From Sphagnum compactum (taxonomy: Eukaryota > Bryophyta > Sphagnopsida > Sphagnales): DNA of 64,000 nucleotides. The notes beneath the pieces were generated by a model, which made no database searches, was not told the origin of the DNA, and saw only the letters and a program-made list of their open reading frames with translations. Numbering within the stretch: the first letter of the stretch is position 1; each line of letters begins with the position of its first letter. This document shows positions 50,258 to 62,831 of the stretch, piece after piece. The position numbers and the translations under genes are program-made. Location: the NCBI GenBank assembly GCA_965153455.1, contig OZ234493.1, forward strand, positions 16,606,213 through 16,670,212. The letters are read 5' to 3'.

Positions 50258-52445
50258 GTATGCACATTTTATCAGCGTGGCCTTTGTTCTTATGGCAGTC
50301 GTTGCAGGTATGAGCATGTAAAACTGTCCCGTCCAGTGTCAAATAATCCTCTCCCTCCCCTACCAAGACCTTCAGTGGTAACTCTTACCTCATCTCCAGA
50401 CACAAGTAGGGCAGAAGAGAGCTCAAGCAATACCCCTACACAAAGTGCCTGGCAACTCACAGAAGGCAAGGCTAATTTGGGTCCCCGATTTCTGGAAGAA
50501 GATGATGAAAAGGATGTTGAAGAGATTGAAATGCCAACGTCCAACGACCCCAGTGAGACCCCAATCTGCGCGTTTGCAGCTGCTGGCATATGCCCTCGGG
50601 GTGATAACTGCCCGCAGATTCATGGTGACTTCTCCCCAACTTGTGGGAAGCATTGTTTGCATCCCTTTCGTCCATGAGAATGTGATAACCACAGGCAGCA
50701 GTGTGAACGTAACCAGAAGAAGCTTGAGGCACTTCGCAAGAGCCAAGATATTGAAGGCAGTGTCTGTCTGGAACGGGTGCTTTCAAAAACAACAGTTGCT
50801 GAGCGGAAATTTGGATTAATGTCAGGTCATCCATTTCGTGTTGGCTGTATACGGGGTTGGCGGAGTGGTTCTCATGCACCAGGGATGGACATTGATACTG
50901 TTGTGCGGGCCTGCCCAGTTTGTCGAGTAACTTCACATTTTATAGTCCCAAGTGTTGTTTGGTACTCAAGTTCTGAAGTAAAGGAGGATATAATCAACGG
51001 CTATAAGAACAAGCTCAGGTGTGTGCATGAGACCTAAAGCTGTTTGTTCTATTTGATGTGCCTCTCACAACTTGAGGTTTTATTACCCATCTGACATACT
51101 ACTTGACAGATGGTGACCTGATACATAATTGTCCTTTAAGATTATACTCACCCTATTATGGACCTGTCTAATGACCAGCCAGCTGGTTGGATTTTGACTT
51201 GCAAGATTGGCGCAGCCATTCTGGTAGGCTTGTCTTGTGGCTGCACCCAGCTGTGACCATCAGTCTTTTATCTGGTCGGGTGCCTGATTTGTCAATATTT
51301 GTGTATATAGATTGTGCTCTGATTTGTCATAGGTGGGTGGTGTGTTGCACATTAAATGACTGGAATACGACCTCCTTTTCCATCCCTTCAACAATTCAAG
51401 CAAACAAGGAGATCAAGTGGACATGGAGGCATAAGGGGTGACCCCAAAGTCCTTATTGGTCTCTAGGTGTTTGCATTCTTATGTGAGAACATATAGAATG
51501 CTTTACCTTACCTCCTGATCCACAGACGTGTAAAAATACACGCACAATTTTTTTGTAATTGAATGTTAGCGGTGTATTTGTGTGTGCGGTGATGTTGATT
51601 GTAAGTATTTTGACTATGGAAATGGAACATGTCCCTTTGGAACTAGCTGCTTCTACAAGGTAAGGAAACCAGCTTTTTTTGTTCTCTGTCCTCTGTGCAA
51701 CTCAAATTGTCATGTCAGAGTGTAGCTGACCCCCATGTGACCATGTTGTCTTAACACATTTGACAATTCCGGTTGGCATCAGATGCTCCTGCTCAGGATT
51801 TTGCATATTTAGCCGGTTTCATATGTTGAATTTCCTTCATCTGCAGCATATGTTTAGAGATGGAAGTAGGGAGGAGGTGAAGTTACGGCACCTTGGTGCT
51901 GCTGATGGGAACACTGTCATTGCCAAAAATGCTCGGTAAGCTTTTCAGGCTCCCATTGCTGAAAGGTTTTCTCCTTTGTTTTTGACCGATCCTTAGGAGC
52001 TTTGTGGTTTTCATGAAATTATTAACATCTTTGGTCAGGATGTAAGATGACCAAAGATGTTCAAGATGCATACATCATTTTAAGCTCAAGACTACCCTGC
52101 CGTGATTTTTTGTGGCTTCCTGACTGCAATTGTCCATGTCCTTTGATATCAGACCTTAAATGTGTTGCTGGCAGGTCAAGGGAGAAATTATTCTGGAAGA
52201 TAAAGGGTTTGAGTGTTGCAACTTCTGAAAGCTTCTGTCCTCTCTAATGCTGGAGAAGGATTTCATTCTATTCTGCATTTTGAACGTTATGTGCCACTTG
52301 TTGTAATGGTTTGCAGTTTTTGAATCCAATGTTGTTTTGATTTTCTCTTGATATGGACAGGTTATCGGACTTCCTGGACAGATTGGTTAATGCCAGGGGA
52401 ACTGGATGGATGAGAATGCAAGCGGGAACCAACATGGAGACTTAG
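50258..52445 (+). pseudogene. Makorin-like pseudogene, copy C
   Basis: Exon blocks 50258-51018, 51590-51659, 51847-51935 and 52361-52445 (TAG). It begins within the intron upstream of exon 2, so exon 1 is absent. It has the shared lesions (TGA at 50675-50677, IEGSVC, missing Cys-Asp, gcggtgatg acceptor loss). In addition, one RING Cys is changed to Arg (HPFRVGC, where A and B have FCVGC). The last exon is full length, unlike copy B. Confidence 0.88.
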
Positions 52446-55400
52446 CTTGCCAAAAATACTAATATGACAGGAAGGACCAAGTCTTTAAGGGCTCTTGACA
52501 CAAAGGACTGCACACAACATGTGCATTCATAATCTGTAAGCTTTTACTTTGCCCCAGCAATTCTACCCGCACTCAAACGGGTTGCCTGACTGATCTATGG
52601 GGTAGTAAAGATTCATACCCTGTTGTCCAGATATCATGATCTGTGCAGAGATGGTAGTTGTGTTATCAAGTAAGTTCCAGGGTTGTCTGACTGATCAATG
52701 GGGTAATTGGATTGTTATATATACTTCCCTACACCCACTATTGGGAGCTGATGAAGTGAGTAGGGTGTTGTGGCAGCTAGTCATTGCTATTCATAGTGAA
52801 ATTGATTGTCTGATACTTTGCAAGTGACACTTGTCATGTTATGACCATACTGAATTTCATCATCTGAGTTTTGCTTGTACTAGAATTGACCCAATGGTTA
52901 GGCCTTCACAGTGTTGCTGTGGAGTTTTCTTTGCATTCTCATAGAGATGTCATCTTCCTACTGATAAGAACATATTGCTGGCTCATGTTGATAATGGCTC
53001 ACCTCTAGCAGTTGGTCAGCCTTCACTTGGACGGATAGTCTTTGAATTCATCTGAAATCATCCTGGTGATATTTGCTTGTTTTAGATATGATCTGAGGAT
53101 GTGAATTTGCGAACAAGGAGGGGAGAATATTAAAGGCCTCGGAAGTACTTTGTTTGCAACTACCAAAGAACTTGAATAGACAGTGAGATGTGCAGTTGAC
53201 ATTGACATTTAAGGTGTGTTGTATTCAATGTATTCATTGAACTTTTGTTGTCTAATCCACCTGAAATGTCAGGTGTCAGTATACTATCTGAGCTATTACA
53301 GTAAAAAAACTCTTCAAATCTGTGTCAGCTTCTCTGCAATGAAAATGCCAGTGTGCATTGCACCTTCAAAAGTTAGTTTCTTGGATGGAGCACATTCTTT
53401 TCTGTCTTCAGAAGAATGGAATGCTAGTAGTATGAGATGTTTTATGACCTCGTCATTTGATTCATTGCTAGGATATCGGACTCAGAAGTTTGGTTCTACT
53501 GAATTTAGAAGCACACTTCTTGTGTCAGCATGGACATCTAAAATTATTTTACAGGATCTTCAACCTTGCAGGCCTTAGCAAGATTGCGTAATTCTTAGGG
53601 TGTTGAAACACAGTTGGATGACTCATACACCCAGTACCTCGTGACCCCAACTCCATTAGAACAAGGTTGGCTACAATGTTCAAACATCCAGAATGACAAT
53701 TGTACAATGGTGAATTTGGGTATTTTTCTAAGTATTGTGAAGCCATCTCCACCAAGATAGAATATCGCTTGCACTATTTGTGGATTTATGTCCCAATTCA
53801 CCTATCCCACCAAATCTGGTCCAACCTCTAAAGCCCAAGATTGGAATGGGTGAAAATCTCTCTTTTGCCTCCAAATTGTAACTCAATTCAAGATTAGCCA
53901 CCATGGCCATGGAATTGGAATTCATGAAATCACATTGCCCTTAATGAGCATCCATGGCATCAACAACTTTAGTTGTTTTGGACATGGTTCACATATGCCC
54001 TTATTTCAAGGGAAAAACATTTTTTTGTTAAAGAAGAATGCCAACTTTGTTGCAAGTTCCTTCACAATAACATGAGGGATTGACAAAGAAGCAACACATT
54101 CTAGGATGGGGTGTGATCACTACAAGTTAAAAGAACATATTTGTTCAGCTGCAACACCTACTTTCCCAGAAGGAAGTGACGAATGTTAAAACATGACATT
54201 GCAAAGTTTTATGGTTATGTGGTTGTGTTGAATGAATCTATGAACTAATTTGAAAAAGATACTCTACATAAAGTGGTGGACATTCTCCAAGCTTGGTGAT
54301 TTAATGAAAATCTTTAGTTGTTGTCTTTAGAATGTTATAGGAATATAGTGTAGGTTGCACTTCTCTATTCAAGAACTTTGCAAAATAATGACTTGTAAAC
54401 TTAATACACATCACAAATTGTCAATAACTATATTACAAATTATACAAAATGTTTTGTAAATTCAAGGTTGTGATAATTACTCATACAAATATTTTTCTAA
54501 AACATATTTTAGCCACAACTCTAATTCAAGATTTATGTTCTAAGCTTTCAATCTAATATGCACAAATGAAAACTTTTGGATTTAGAAGTTGGCTTACCAT
54601 ATTGGATTTCACATAAAATTTATCATATTTGCATGATATCTCCAAAATGTGATTGCAAATATGATACTTCCCACAATCACAAAAAAGGGAAGTATTGTTG
54701 ATAGTGTCAATTTTAACATCTAGTCATTTGTTCGGGGGGGGGAAGAGGGGGGGTTCCCTAAATAAATTGATGATACCTTGTTACCACGTATAGTTGGACA
54801 TTCATATTGAATCTTTTGATAACCTTGTTAACATGTTTGTGTTGTAACATATGTACATATATAAATTATAATAACTTCAACATAAACTTAGTAATATTTC
54901 AAATCTAGTTGAAGAATTGTGGATAAGTTGTATGCTTGATGTAAACTTTTTGAAAACCCATTTACATATAACATTATTCTAGTGATGTAGGAATTGATTA
55001 TATGGGGTTCTTTGCAAAAGGTTTTGTATGTCACTTTTACATGACCATTCTAGTCGTATGGTCGTCCTTGGAACCATTCCAAAGACAATTTCGAAATAAC
55101 TACCTCATTTTCAAGCTTAACTACTTCATACCTACTTTCTTTCCTATTAACTTTCATAATCAACATTTCTCACCTTTCCTAATAACTACTTCTATTTTAT
55201 AACTACCTCACTCCTTTTTCCTATCCACCAACATGGATTTTCAAATAAAATTAACATGTGTCTTTTCATGTCCATGAATTTTAGATTAATTTAAATTAAA
55301 TTTGATATTGACATAAATACATGAAAACATTTATTTTAAAAATAGTTGAATGTCACTAGTAGTGTGCAATAACGTGGAAGTCAAATGTAATACATATGAT

Positions 55401-56159
55401 TAGTTATTGTAAAAATTTGAGACAATGGTTACAACATGGATTCCTTTCAAATCTATGAATAATATGACTATCATTCCGAGTTTTAGTAATCTTCAAACCC
55501 ATAATTAAAAAATTATTAATTTCCAAGAAAATTGTTTCTAATGTCATGAAATTTAATGTAAATTTCCATGCAATACAATCTATTCAAATAGTTGCACATT
55601 ACAAACATTTCAAAGTATAACCTTTTTTTTAAAAATTGTTTACAAATATGTATGTGACCTTGGATGCAAGTAAGAATGGATACTTACAAAACTAATGAAT
55701 AGGTGCCATTTTCCCAAGGCGAGATGTATTTAGTTATATTATTATCCACAACATATATTCCCCCCCCCCCCAAATGTGGTGTGTTTATGTTTGTCACATT
55801 GAAGATTCCATTAAAGTTGCTTTGATCAATTGCATCCATAATTTTGAATAAATGATATTTCAAATTCCATGTGCCAAAACATGAACTATTGTAGCATTGA
55901 AATGGAAGTACTCTAAATCCCATAAAAATTCTAAAAGATCTATGAAAAGTAATTGTGATAAGCGAATGATTAAGAAGGCCAAATCCTAGTAACAACAATT
56001 GTGTTGAATGACAACATATATTATAAAGAATTGTGAAGCTTTGAGTTTATGGACCTACTGGAATACCTTTCCACATTTACAAAAAGGATAAATTAATTAA
56101 ATGGACAAATGTTACATTAAATATACATGTTGAATTTAGTCATATAATGAATATACAAA
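52446..56159. other. Shared flank between Makorin copy C and the TPR-kinase
   Basis: Mirror of 23503-27250. The 80-codon plus-strand frame 53339-53578 is open here too. The poly-C tract is 12 long (55760-55771). No gene is assigned. It includes the 3' side of the minus-strand TPR-kinase. Confidence 0.5.
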
Positions 56160-59100
56160 TCACATCCTTTTGGAAGTGGAGTCAAATCTTTTCCATAGTG
56201 TGTTAAAAGGTTCTTGGATTAATGTGGCAATATGTTGCAATCCTTTCTTTTTGTTCAATCCTTCCAAACGCTGCAAAACTTCTTGCATTTCCAGTCTTTG
56301 ATTTGGGTCTTCCTGTAAGAAACAAATGTCATAAAAGTTAGATGTTTATTATGTAATTGTTATACATTACAATCAAACCATGGCCAAATGCTCCAATAAA
56401 TAGGACCATATGTTCATGTCTCAATTTTCATAACATAATTTGAACATATATCCTTCAAAAAGGAATGTAGAAACCAACTTATATTTGTATTCAACAACAT
56501 AATTTTATGTTATTTGAAACTAGGATACTCAAATTGACTTTACATATCAATCATGCAAACGGTTTAAGGAATTCCAAATGAAATTGAATGTACCATTTGC
56601 ATGTGCAAACCTTCTTAAGAAGTTTTACATTCATTAATCAGCCCAATTTAACTTATTTCACTAGTAGAAAAAGCGTGGTTTATGACTAAATTTTAGTCAC
56701 AAACAACATTTGCCACTAAAAGTTAGCCTAGTAGCAAATGACAAATTAGGAACGACGCTAGTTGCAAACAACAGATGAAATATTTGTTTTCATAGAATAC
56801 ACGTATGACAATCTTACACATGTATTCAAGGATGAGTTCTTTCGACTACACTTACAACTACAATGTACAACAATATGTTCACACCTGGTAACCTAAGAAT
56901 GTAACACATGGCATCATTTGAATTTTTTTCAACTATTCAATTAAAGCAATTTTATTGTGCCATGTGGTGGCTTAAGATTCAACGACGTGACAACTTAAAA
57001 TTTATAATCATTTAACGTTAATTTAAGGTTGGACCACTTATGATAGGCTAATTGGCACTTGAGCTAAGCCTAGGTTAGGCCACCTAACCTAATTAAGTGC
57101 CTAATGTACCTAACCTGATTTCAAGGTAAACCATTTAAAATAGGCCATGTGGCACCTAGGCTATGCCTAGGCCACCTAGCCATTGTCTAGCTTAGGTAGG
57201 TAGATACTTAGGTCTAGGTCTAAATTGTTACAACAACATACAATTTTATTTTAAATTTAACCTATTATGTGGAGCGTATGTGATTAGCTCCTCCCATATG
57301 GCAACTAAAACAATTTAATGTGTTTACACCAAATCAACCTATTTATATAGTTTGTAAATTTGAAATGGAAGACAAACAGTATGGGATAAAATTTTATCTA
57401 TAGCTCTTAGTCGCATAGTTCTAACCTAGTTACAACTATTCCTTAAGATATACTATTACATTGCCTACCTACTAGGTAGCATAAGTTTTTACTAGGTAAT
57501 AATTTAGATAATATTTATTTGAAGTCAAAATTTAAATAGTTTAAAAATAATTATTTATTTAAAATACATATTTAGATAGCCTCTAAATAAATATTTATAA
57601 TTAAATAGGCCTATTAAGTAGCTAGTGGATACGTAGGTATGTATGTAGGTACCTAATAAATAGCTGGGTAGCTAGGTAGATAAATGGTACATAGGTAGGT
57701 GTACATAGTAGGTAGGTAGGGTATATGCACCTAGTAAATAAATAGGTAGGTATATGGTACATATGTGGGTACCTAGTAATTAAGTAGGTAGGTAGGTAAT
57801 TAGGTAGGTAAGCATTTAGTAGGTAGGTATATACATATAGATAAATATGTATTATTAAATAATATATATGTGTAGTTACTAGGTAACATATGTACCTTAT
57901 GTAAGTATAATGTAACTATTTTGGTTGCATGTGCAACTAAATGTATATATGATGTTGTAAAAACAAAAAGACATCATGAAAAATCAACCTATTAAAAAGA
58001 TGAAACAGGTCATAATTGCAACGTAGTTGAAAAGAAGACCAAAATCCATCCAAATTTGAAAATTAGTTTCAGAGGCAACCATTCATAGTCATAAGCGACA
58101 TTTAGTTGCACATAGTCACACAAGGAATGGTTGCAAATGACAAGATTTCTATTAGTGTTTCACATTGTTTCAAATATTACATTGAATCCATGATTTTAGG
58201 TTTTTGAAATTTGCTTGACCACAAATTGAATGACAAAATAAAAGATTTGGCATAAGATTTACCTTGATGCATTGAAGGGAAATTTGCAAAAATGATTTGG
58301 CTTCATTTCGATCAAACCCAACAATTGAATTGTTAATTGCAACATCAAAAATTTGTTGAAATCCATCTTCTTCCTCTTGAACCTTTTGTACCCATCGGAT
58401 AAATTGGTGAATGTAAATTTCATTTCCATCTAAAGTCAATGGTGATCCATTCACAAGTCGAATCAACAATACTCCAAAGCTATACACATCACTTTTTGTC
58501 GATGCTTGATTTGAAAGAATTTCTGGTGCCATATATCCGCTTGTTCCTGGCCTAGAAGTTGAAGCTAATGCAATCTGAATTTAAAATTTCAAAAATGTCA
58601 ATAATTTCAATGGGCGTTGCATGCATTGAATATACATGTCAAAACCCATACCCAATATGGTATAATACCAATAGGAAACTTGATTTTTTTTTAATCACAA
58701 AAGTCGCAATCCTTTTGTTATTACTTGTGCACACATAAAAAGAAATTTTGTAATATAAAATTTGTAATTTCATGAATTATTATATTAAGTGTTTTCCAAA
58801 TATTCATTTTACATTGTGATTGTTTATCATATTTATTCCATGACCTATAATAATGAAAATATATAATTATTAAATTGTGGCCCACAATAGTGTTCAAATT
58901 TGCAAAGTTCATAATTGCACTAAGATATAATGCCCATGCATTTCATCAACAAAAAAAGAATGGTGGGGCACATACCACATTTTCATCCCTGCCATGTAAA
59001 ATTTTTGCCAACCCAAAATCAGCCAATTTTGGGGTGTAATCCTTATCCAAAAGGATATTTCCTGGTTTGATGTCAAGATGAACAATGGTTGGATCACATT

Positions 59101-62100
59101 TATGATGCAAATATGCCAATCCTCGAGCGACCCCTATAATGATGCATATTCGTTTGTCCCAATCCAAACGTTTATCTCCATCGAGCCATTTGTCAAGAGA
59201 TGAATTTGAAATGTATTCATACACCAACATGTGTTTTAAGCCTTTGATACAATAGCCCAAAAGACGAACCAAATTCATATGTCGAATTGATCCCAAGGTG
59301 TTCATTTCTGATACGAAAGATTTTTTTGCACCTTCATTATGTTCACCACTCCATTCCAAAACTTTAATCGCAATCATAATGCCTTTCCAACAACTTTGAT
59401 ACACCTCACCATAGGCTCCTCTCCCCAAACTTGGTCCGAAATTCAATTCATCGTATGTAAAAGATCGAATACTAGAATTTAATGGCAACGATTCTATTAT
59501 CGGTTGGTATTCATCGAACATCCATTTCAACCATTTTCGCTCTTGTTCATCATATGGTGTGAGATTATGAAGTTTATCCATGGCTTCCAATGCTGCTTGA
59601 TATTTGTTTAAACTCAAATTCATGTGGGCATAAACTATTAAAGTGAATGCATTGTTTGGTTCAAGAACATGAGCCTTGTCAAGGTCCTCCAAGGCTCCTT
59701 GATAGTCATCCAAGTTCCTTTTGATAGCTCCACGAACACTCAAAGTTAATGCATCATTTGGTTCAAGAACATCAGCCTTGTCAAGGTCCTTCAAGGCTCC
59801 TTTATAGTCATGCAACATCCTTTTGACCTCTCCACGATGTCGCAAAGTGAATGCATTGTTTGGTTCAAGAACATCAACCTTGTCAAGGTCCTCCAAGGCT
59901 ACTTGATAATCATCCAACATGTATTTGACAAGTCCACGAATTCGCAAAGTGAATGCATTGTTTGGTTCAAGAACATCAGCCTTGTCAAGGTCCTCCAAGG
60001 CTCCTTGAAAGTCATGCAACATCCTTTTGGCCCCTCCACGATGTCGCAAATTGAATGCATTGTTCGGTTTAAGAACATGAGCTTTGTCAAGGTCCTCCAA
60101 GGCTCCTTGATAGTCATGCATCATCCTTTTGACCACTCCACGACCATTCAAAGTGAATGCATTGTTTGGTTCAAGAACATCAGCCTTGTCAAGGTCCTCC
60201 AAGGCTCCTTGATAGTCATGCAACATCCTTTTGACATCTCCACGATGTTGCAAAGTGAATGCATTGTTTGGTTGAAGAACATCAACCTTGTCAAGGTCCT
60301 CTAAGGCTCCTTGATAGTCATCCAGGTTCCTTTTGATAGCGCCACGATGTTGTAAAGTGAATGCATTGTTTGGTTCAAGAACATCAGCCTTGTCAAGGTC
60401 CTCCAAGGCTCCTTGATAGTCATGCAACATTTTTTTGACCTCTCCACGAGTCTTCAAAATGAATACATCATTTGGTTCAAGAACATGAGCCTTGTCAAGG
60501 TCCTCCAAGGCTCCTTGATAGTCATGCAACATCCTTTTGACATCTCCACGACTCCTTAAAGTGAATGTATTGTTTGGTTCAAGAACATCAGCCTTGTCAA
60601 GGTCCTCCAAGGCTACTTGATAGTCATGCAACATCCTTTTGACCTTTCCACGAGTTTGCAAAGTGAATGCATTGTTTGGTTCAAGAACATCAGCCTTGTG
60701 AAGGTCCTCTAGGGCTCCTTGATAGTCATCCAACATGCTTTTGACCTCTTCACGATGTCGTAAAATGAATGCATTGTTTGGTTCAAGAACATCAGCCTTG
60801 TCAAGGTCCTCCAAGGCTACTTGATAGTCATGCAACATCCTTTTGACCTTTCCACGAGTTTGCAAAGTGAATGCATTGTTTGGTTCAAGAACATCAGCCT
60901 TGTCAAGGTCCTCCAAGGCTCCTTGATAGTCATGCAACATCCTTTTGACCTCTCCACGATGTCGTAAAGTGAATGCATTGTTTGGTTCAAGAACATCAGC
61001 CTTGTCAAGGTCCTTCAAGCCTCTTTGATAGTCATGCAACATCCTTTTAACCTCTCCACGAACATTCAAAGTGAATGCATTGTTTGGTTCAAGAGCATCA
61101 GCTTCGTCAAGATCCTCCAAGGCTCCTTGATAGTCATGCAACATTTTTTTTACATCTCCACGAACATTCAAAGTGAATGCATTGTTTGGTTCAAGAACAT
61201 CAGCTTCGTCAAGATCCTCCAAGGCTCCTTGATAGTCATGCAATATTTTTTTGACCTCTCCACGAGTCTTCAAATTGAATGCATCATTTGGTTCAAGAAC
61301 ATGAGCCTTGTCAAGGTCCTCCAAGGCTCCTTGATAGTCATGCAACATCCTTTTGACATCTCCACGACTCTTCAAAGTGAATGCATTGTTTGGTTCAAGA
61401 ACATCAGCCTTGTCAAGGTCCTCCAAGGCTCTTTGATAGTCATGCAACATTTTTTTGACCTCTCCACGAGTCTTCAAAATGAATGCATCATTTGGTTCAA
61501 GAACATGAGCCATGTCAAGGTCCTCCAAGGCTCCTTGATAGTCATGCAACATCCTTTTGACATCTCCACGACTCCTCAAAGTGAATGCATCGTTTGGTTC
61601 AAGAACATCAGCCTTGTCAAGGTCCTCCAAGGCTCTTTGATAGTCATGCAACATCCTTTTGACCTCTCCACGAGTTTGCAAAGTGAATGCATTGTTTGGT
61701 TCAAGAACATCAGCCTTGTCAAGGTCCTCCAAGGCTCCTTGATAGTCTTTTAACTTCTTTTTTACAGCTCCACGAACACTCAAAGTGAATGCATTGTTTG
61801 GTTCAAGAACATGAGCTTTGTTAAGGTCCTCCAAGGCTCTTTGATAGTCATGCAAGATTATTTTGAAAGCTCCACGAACACTCAAAGTGAATGCATCATT
61901 TGGTGCAAGAACATCAGCCTTGTGAAGAGCTTCTAAAGCTCCTTGATAGTCATCCAACATCGTTTTGACCTCTCCACGAATAGTCAAAGTGACTACATTG
62001 TTTGGTTCAAGAACATCAACTTTGTCAAGGTCCTCCAAGGCTCTTTGAAAGTCATGCAACATCTTTTTGACATTTCCACAAATCTTCAAAGTGGTTACAT

Positions 62101-62368
62101 TGCTTGGCGCAAGAACATCACCCTTGTGAAGGTCCTCCAATGTTCTTTGATACTCATCCAACATCTTTTTAACCTTTGCACGAATTCGCAAAATGAATGC
62201 ATTGTTTGGTTGAAGAATATCAACCTTGTCAATGTTCTCCGAAGCTCCTTGATAGTCATTTGACATCTCTTTTACATTTTCATGAGTCTTCGAAGTGATT
62301 GCATTGTTTTGTTCAAGAACATCAACCTTGTCGAACTCCTCCAAAGCTCCTTGATAATCATTCAACAT
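56160..62368 (-). CDS. TPR-array non-RD Ser/Thr protein kinase (intact copy)
   Basis: Three exons: 62368-58976, 58574-58263 and 56312-56160 (TGA), all joined in phase 0, about 1285 aa. Residues 1-952 are 28 TPR units of 34 aa with consensus MLHDYQGALEDLDKADVLEP. The kinase domain (about 975-1255) has Gly-rich loop GRGAYGEVY (982-990), Lys1002 in AIK, Glu1021, catalytic HLDIKPGN with Asp1099, DFG at 1117-1119 and MAPE ending at Glu1149. Leu precedes Asp1099, so it is a non-RD kinase, and HLDIKPGNILLD recalls the LRK10L and SD-2 receptor-kinase clades. No signal peptide or membrane segment is present, so a soluble protein is likely. TPR arrays usually bind proteins; partner and substrate are unknown. 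The end of the kinase has QRLEM where QRPEM is usual. The ATG at 62368 follows an in-frame TGA at 62392, and decayed TPR units continue upstream. Splice sites are inferred from GT/AG and from kinase continuity (GRDENV joined to IALAST). Confidence 0.9.
56659..58157. mobile_element. CACTA-type element inside intron 2, right copy
   Basis: Same element and insertion point as 27750-29201, with ttt on both sides. It is 1499 bp and contains an expanded TAGG tract (57630-57840). It resides in the 1950-bp intron 2 of the intact kinase gene. Confidence 0.8.
59513..62368 (-). repeat. TPR-coding tandem array, 28 units of 102 bp
   Basis: Units 1-5 are divergent and match the left paralogue unit for unit. 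Units 7-26 are near-identical to one another. The pairs 8-9, 10-11 and 18-19 share a two-unit pattern (RSRGDVKR or KSRGDVKR followed by KTRGEVKK), a 204-bp higher-order repeat. Unit 28 is divergent and leads into the kinase linker. Confidence 0.92.
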
Positions 62369-62392
62369 TCTTTTGACCTTTGCACGAGTTCA

Positions 62393-62790
62393 CAAAGTGA
62401 ATGCATCGTTTGGTTTAAGAACATGAACCTTGTCAAGGTCCTTGAAAACTTTTTCATAATTGTTTAACACATGTTTGACATAATAATAAAAATCCCTAAA
62501 ATATGTGCAATGCTTGGTTTAATAACATCATGTTTGTCAAAGTGTTCAAAAGTGTTTTCATCTTCCTTGAAAACCTTTTTTTTCATATGCACAAGTTCTT
62601 AAACTTAATGCACTTTTGGTTCATTGAACATAAACCTTGTCAAGGTTTTTCAAGGCTACTTGATAATCTTTCAACACCTTTTTTTCGCGTTTTTCACATG
62701 TGTTATTTAAATGATTCCATTGTTTGATTCATGAACACTAGCCTTGTGAAGGTCATCCATCGTTTTTTCATAAGCATTTCATTTGTCAAG
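62393..62790 (-). pseudogene. Decayed TPR units upstream of the intact TPR-kinase
   Basis: Minus-strand fragments still read as TPR units: VFKDLDKV-VLKPNDAFTL (ending in TGA at 62392-62390), DENTFEHFDKHDVIKP, KDYQVALKNLDKVY and YEKTMDDLHKASVHESNN. Stops and frame changes separate them. About four units are lost from the reading frame, in both paralogues. Confidence 0.7.
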
Positions 62791-62806
62791 AACATGAAAT
62801 AATGGA

Positions 62807-62831
62807 ATATATATATATATATATATATATT
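62807..62831. repeat. (AT)n microsatellite
   Basis: About 24 bp of uninterrupted AT. The matching place in the left copy (near 32530) is shorter and interrupted (atatatatgtatatt). Confidence 0.9.
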
